NCBI GenBank assembly: GCA_035079385.1
Contig: JAVHKY010000056.1
Span: forward strand, 3,906,001 to 3,970,000
Direction: 5' to 3'
Length of the DNA: 64,000 nucleotides
From: Aspidiotus rigidus
Taxonomy: Eukaryota; Arthropoda; Insecta; Hemiptera; Diaspididae
Shown: piece after piece, positions 58,746-64,000 of the stretch
Position numbering within the stretch: the stretch's first letter is position 1
Layout: every line of letters starts with the position of its first letter
Notes under the pieces: generated by a model
The model's database searches: none
Told to the model about the DNA's origin: nothing
Seen by the model: the letters and a program-made list of their open reading frames with translations, nothing else
Translations under genes and position numbers: made by a program

Positions 58746-59889
58746 TCCTATGCGTGTTACATACCTTCGTCTCCCATCAGTACATATGACAAACAAAAAT
58801 TGAAGATATACCTCATTTTTTCAATTACCTACGTCCTACGTCATAACTGAATGTTTTCAATAATATTGTAATGTTTTCTACTTCGCTTCAATTGCTCTCT
58901 TATTTCGAAGTTCATTACAATTATTATTTTTAAAATTAGATAAATATTTTTCGATCAGTGTAGTAGTGTCTCACTTCTTTGCTGCATAAAGAACACATTC
59001 CATCCGAAGGACGGGTAGCTCTTCTTTTACATTAATTATAAAAAGAAGGATTTATGAATTTGAGCCAACGTTAAAATCGCGATCTATACCCTCTGAAACG
59101 CCGAGAAAACGTGCTATACATGCACCAAAAATTCCACCGCGTGCAAGACTGCAATACCTCCTGAAGTTGGTGAAAAAAAAAAAAAAGACTTGGAAGAATT
59201 GATGTAGAAGGGTGAATACAGAAGGGACAGGGAACATTATTTAATAGCGCCATACTGCTTTCTACCCGACTGTGATGTCACACTGACGTATTCATTTTGG
59301 TTTCAACATAAACTGCTTTAAAACGGATGCCGTGTCTAGTATGTGCGTGGTTAGAGGTTATGATACAAGGAAAACATGTTGATTTCCGAGATATATAATA
59401 TTGTACATGATACAACGAGCAATTGGAAATTTTTCACCCATCGTTCTTAGCAAATGGTGAGAGGCCAAAATTTTCAGAATCTCCCCCTCTCCCCTAATAG
59501 AACAGGTTTCTTTATCAACCCTTATTTCAAATTAGGTAGTTGACAACACAACAAACTGCAGGCAAAGGACTTGACGTCATTAGGATTTAACGGAATACTC
59601 CCTATAGAAGAACGATTTACAGAAATAATCAGGACTCTACTCGCCAGGACTGTAGAGAAATTCGAAAAATGCTATACAAAAATAAAATCATAGGTGACAC
59701 AGAATATTATGTAATACGGGCAGTATTAATCAAACGATTTACATTATCATCAATATTGGTGTTCAAAGACCATCTTGGTTATCTTGACGAAGCCTATACA
59801 AGAAATAAAATTTGCCAGCCAAAAATAAAATCTCAAGAAACAAAGAATTATATAATATTTTAAAAATTTTTTAAATGTATGACAAATGT
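58746..59889. other. Noncoding
   Basis: A GAAGGACGGGTAGC hairpin-like word lies at 59004-59017. No gene was recognised. Confidence 0.4.
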
Positions 59890-60248
59890 CTAAAAGAACT
59901 AAAAATTTGCGCTTGTGATTTTTTACATATTTCGTCAATACAGGGCCTGATTTTTGACAACAAACGCGCATTTCTTGTTTTAACAGATAGAAGACGCTCC
60001 CGCAATCTTACTTTTTATAAGAGTAAGAGCTGAGAAGCCCTGTTCGCAAAGATAGGAGGTGAAAAAAGGAAGTAATATGTAAACGCTTTTGTATACAATG
60101 CCTGATGTTCACGCGAGATGTTGATCCAAAATTTATCTACGGATACTTCCTTGAACTTTGGTTCCTTTGAAATCTCGCGGCACACATTGAACGGGTTCGC
60201 GGCACATCAAAGTGCCGATAGCCGCGGCACACCGATTGAAAACCACTG
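59890..60248 (-). mobile_element. hAT derivative: 5' terminus joined to transposase C-terminus
   Basis: On the minus strand the element begins at 60248 with CAGTGGTTTTCAATCGGTG, then has GTGCCGCG repeats. It runs straight into coding sequence: FKEVSVDKFWINISREHQAL, a frameshift, LLPFFTSYLCEQGFSALTLI, another frameshift, then EMRVCCQKSGPVL. These are the last 100 or so residues of a ZBED/SCAND3-like hAT transposase. The N-terminus and core are deleted. The other terminus was not found to the left, so this copy is truncated or decayed there. Confidence 0.75.
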
Positions 60249-61028
60249 GCATAAGGGCTCTTGCCTTGCTAGAGGCAAAATCCCGAAGAATATATTGAAA
60301 TTACAAACAATAATGGAGAAATATCTAAAAATAAAAATAAGTGACAACGAGAGAGGCACGTGCGCTGTCTTGCTAATTTAATTCCAAATGATCATGAATA
60401 ATCACGATTACTAAGCAATAATTATACTCCTAAAGAACAAACTGACCAAAAGGATTTATTTAGAATAAGAGAGGAATTTCCCTTTAACAATGAGGTTGAA
60501 AGTCTTTGTGAGGCGAAATTCGGACCCGCACAATTTTAATTTTTTGATAGTAAGTAACAAAAATGGAAAATATTTCAATCATAAATTGCCTTCACAAAAC
60601 TATGAAATCTAATGATGCAGTAAGTGGTTGCGATACCAAGAAAAGAGAAGTAATTGAAAGAATTATTAAAAAGGAATCATTTAGCAGATATGCCTTCCTA
60701 ATGTATTTAATAATACAGGTTCAAATGCCAAAGAATTTTTCAAGGAGGATGCAAATTAAAGATATTTATCAAACTTGTAAAAGTATGCAGCTTGCATTGA
60801 ATCACAACAACTCATTGAAAAGCAAATGAACTTCATCATACACGGCCAATTGTAAGAAAATTTGCAACGTAGGTATATAAATGAGCGGAACAAATCATTT
60901 TCGCAAATACGTAAGCTGAAAAATTTAAAAATATTTGTGTTTGATACAGTGACGGAGAGAAAATATGTGATTACTCTATGGGTGCGGTATAGGTCCTGAC
61001 ACAAACAGTTTAGAGTTTATTAGATACT
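60249..61028. other. Noncoding, unassigned frames
   Basis: The 88-codon frame at 60563-60829 (VSGCDTKKREVIERIIKK region), and open sequence just upstream with REEFPFNNEVESLCEAKFGP, look coding-like. I cannot place them in a family. Confidence 0.3.
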
Positions 61029-61135
61029 GTTTGTTTGTTTGTTTGTTTGTTTGTTTGTTTGTTTGTTTGTTTGTTTGTTTGTTTGTTTGTTTGTTTGTTT
61101 GTTTGTTTGTTTGTTTGTGTGTGTGTGTGTGTGTG

Positions 61136-61208
<73 letters not shown>
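61029..61208. repeat. (GTTT)n-(GT)n compound microsatellite
   Basis: About 22 GTTT units followed by about 45 GT units with one interruption at 61135. Confidence 0.98.
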
Positions 61209-61210
<2 letters not shown>

Positions 61211-63199
61211 TATACATACTTATACAAGTCTTTACCTTTTGAGGGTGAAGGTCCCAGGCTGTTGTCGGCACCACCCTAGAAGATAAATTTTATAAACAAA
61301 TGAATCGATTTCTGCAAAGACGTTTTTACGTTAAATCCTTATTCAATAAAAAGACAAATTAATAAAGCTTCCTCATTCGGGTTTTATTACCAATTACCTA
61401 GTATTTCAATTCCGCAAAATTTTCCTCATGAAATACAATACTAGATGTGCATGTAATTGATTACTCAAATGACACCCTGCAGTTACAAATTATATGTATA
61501 AGAGAAACTATTTTGAAGGTTTTCAATTTGATGTTAAAGTCAGGCATTTCAGACGGAAATCTCAGTATCTTATGGTGAAGTGAGTACCTATTTTCCATTC
61601 GATAGAGAATATTATAACAAAGATATTTCATATTAATAAAGGCATCACTCCAGTAGCGATTTTGAAGAGACAAAAATATAGAATGTCTTCTCTTCTTGAA
61701 AGATAAAAATCTCTCGCGAGTCCGAGAAGAAGATGAAGATGGGAACTCTCCGTCTACGGACTGCACTGGCACTGCTCTTTGATTGACGCATACAGACAAC
61801 GAAATAAGTATGAAGTACCTACATAATCATTAAAGAATGAAAGCAAAAAGAAGTTATAATATTAGATAATTATTTTATGGATCAAGAAACTAACGGTCAC
61901 GAAGGAAGTGAAAATGGAATGACCAAACAATTTCCTCTTCCTCCTCCCGTTCCCGTCCGATACACGCTGTGCGTTTCACAATGATGCAACGAAACTAGCG
62001 AGAGTCGAGACCGTCGCAGCACGGCGCGGCGCGGTGATCGTATTCGTTATTCGTATTCGCATTCAAACGACCTTCATCACTACCACAGTTTAGCCCATAG
62101 TAGTTTTCAATGCAACAGCACAGCGACGCGACGCGTCGCGACGCGACAGCACACGTGAGTGCTCTGTTTAATATTGCAACGTACGCAACGCTAAACGCTT
62201 TTTGGTCTACAGCGACACGACGCGACACCTTCGTTCGTTCTCCAAGACCCAAGAATGTATGTGCAAACGATAATAATTTAAAGATACTCGTATTATGCCC
62301 TCCGTCAAATCACAGAACATAAAAGTGGTAGACTGTAACAACAAACAGCACATCTCACTTAACCGCATCCAATAGCAACTCAGCTCAGCTCAGCTCAGCT
62401 CAGCTCAGCTCAGCTCAGTTCAGCGATAATGAAATGATTATAATATAATCCTAATTTTTTTTTATTTTACAATAATACGACAGCGATCCGCTTGGCATCG
62501 CGTCACCTCTCGCGCTACTTGATGTTACAGCGCAGCGTACTAGTAATGCTTCAGCACTTCTTAATTCCACATTGTATTTTTAAAAATCACGACCTGCATG
62601 AACAAGTCGTAAAAAGAAAAAGAAGTACAAAAGTAATGCTGCAATATACCTCGATTTTCATCTTTCGTTCTTCATATTATTTCAATAACACTCGCTCCTT
62701 ACGATAAGGTAAGACAGTGCCAAATTGAAACCGCATCAAAACGCTGCGCTGACACGACGATGACTACCATACTCAGTACTTAGGTACCATAATTACATAA
62801 TATTAGATCATTGCAGTAAGGTTTTCGCAGTGGTTTCTGGGCTTATGTACCTCGAAAACTATCGGACAAAATTTTTCGAACTTTCAAAATATTTATTACC
62901 TCAATTTCGACTAGCTGTTTTTGGGCACTTGTTCTCCCTTGGCCTACATTTTAGTCAAAAGGTTTAGCTGCAGCGGATAACCATAGGTACAGACCTCCAA
63001 CTTCAAATTGACAAAGATGAATTATTGGAGGAAAGTTGTAAGACGAATTCTGGCCGCGGTTAAAGAATTTGAGAGTGGAGGAATAGTTTTTCGAGAGAAA
63101 TTTGAAAAATTTGGGTCGAATAAAAACGGGAATTGTATAATGGCGCGAGAACTTATTTTTGAGCCGAGTTTGATCCCCTTTTAGCGACGCATACAGCCG
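61209..63199. other. Noncoding; pentanucleotide repeat and CpG-rich patch
   Basis: (CAGCT)n occupies 62379-62417. A patch rich in CGACGCG words (62120-62230) is unusual for this AT-rich window and could be a promoter region, perhaps of Tis11, but no exon is visible. Confidence 0.4.
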
Positions 63200-63620
63200 T
63201 ACAAAGAAATCCTGGTCTACGTAAGATGTGGTATCTGTCTTCAAAAATTTGTGATGAATTTTCAACAGTCTTGCTGAAAATTAGATATGTTCCGAGAAAA
63301 AAGTATGAACTAATTGAACGATTCATGAAATTTCTACCTGATGTAGATTATAAGGCAAAATACATGTTTAATGCAATTGTTGTGGCGTTTACCGCGTATG
63401 ATTTGAATTTTCAAGATTGTTACGGGCAGTCATATGATGACGACGCATCTGTAACATGTCGAGACTATACTCAGGCCTACAAGCTTTGATGTACGTACCA
63501 TGCGCACCACACTCCTCCAACCTCGTTGGAACTTCTGCTGTCAATTCTATTTTAGCCGTTGATATGTTTTTTGACTACGTGGAAGATTTCCATAATGTTC
63601 CGGCCAGATCTACGCTTTAT
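63200..63620 (+). pseudogene. ZMYM1-like hAT transposase fragment
   Basis: The frame at 63226-63489 contains LLKIRYVPRKKYELIERFMK, then LNFQDCYGQSYDDDASV. After a frameshift near 63480-63505 the reading resumes as VPCAPHSSNLVGTSAVNSIL and FFDYVE. The series '.RYV......E.F..F', 'DCRGQSYDnAsnMsG' and 'vPC.aHsLNLvg..A...' is the conserved core of TTF-type/ZMYM1-like hAT transposases. The NASNM part is altered and there is no start, so it is inactivated. A long CT microsatellite follows at 63727, and any continuation runs towards the right edge. Confidence 0.8.
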
Positions 63621-63722
63621 TATAAGGAAAACTGACGTAGGATCAAAAAGTACTGAAAATGGTCTTAGGAAGTCGGTGGTTCAGTCCCACGTTGAGATAC
63701 GATTGATCTTTGTTGATAAACG

Positions 63723-63861
<139 letters not shown>

Positions 63862-64000
63862 AGAAATTCCCCCCAATATCCCTAAGGCTGCTACTATGTT
63901 ACAAATAGGTAAATTGCTTGTGGAATCTGGTACTCCTCATAATGAATTTGGCGAATTTTTCGATCTGTTGAATGTCTGTTGGTCGCCTAATTTTTGCAAA

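Noticed and set aside
61020..61286. Cys/Val/Leu and Thr/His/Asn repeat frames
   Set aside because: Translation of (GTTT)n and (GT)n repeats.

Overview
This is a gene-poor, AT-rich eukaryotic nuclear window, most likely from an insect. The reasons are a Tis11/tristetraprolin-family gene with a long intron, many insect-type transposon remnants, dense microsatellites, and repeated GTAGGTACCTAC-like palindromes. A sap-feeding hemipteran is my best guess, but it is an impression only. There are no bacterial operons, and I see no rRNA or intact tRNA gene.

The only convincing host gene is a Tis11 (TTP/ZFP36-like) mRNA-decay factor on the minus strand. One coding exon lies at 48935-49203 and the terminal coding exon at 40249-40717. 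They are joined by an 8.2 kb intron with GT-AG ends and matching reading phase. The first exon(s) with the start codon were not found. The exons encode a serine-rich N-terminal region, two CCCH fingers (the first with an unusual CX9C spacing) and a C-terminal motif resembling the CNOT1-binding peptide. Downstream minus-strand sequence contains AU-rich elements of the kind this family binds.

The rest is a mosaic of mobile DNA. 1-1.4 kb: a MULE transposase fragment between inverted arrays of TGCGCAAA units. 2.2-8.3 kb: tandem and dispersed repeats. 8.4-9.3 kb: the N-terminal part of a decayed Helitron protein. 10-11.7 kb: two copies of a dispersed repeat. 13.5-14.1 kb: an internally deleted hAT element with terminal repeats and target duplication. 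18.0-18.4 kb: a 452 bp MITE. 20.3-24.7 kb: an essentially full-length two-ORF non-LTR retrotransposon with a perfect 14 bp target-site duplication. 24.9-27.1 kb: two elements with long perfect terminal repeats. 28.2-29.0 kb: a decayed RPA-like OB-fold sequence. 29.8-31.0 kb: a MITE beside a SWIM-domain pseudogene between inverted palindrome arrays. 31.7-32.0 kb: a foldback. 32.8-33.2 kb: a Penelope-like GIY-YIG remnant. 37.0-37.6 kb: a LINE tail and a palindromic MITE. The Tis11 intron holds a nested insertion (42.8-44.0 kb inside an older repeat) and a tRNA-derived sequence. 50.7-55.5 kb: further MITE and LINE fragments. 58.5-63.6 kb: Helitron, hAT and ZMYM1-type hAT fragments.

No operon-like cooperation exists here. 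The interest lies in transposon architecture (palindrome arrays around MULE fragments, two hAT derivatives keeping the same transposase segment, a LINE whose ORFs share one frame across a single stop) and in the divergent RNA-binding residues of the Tis11 protein.
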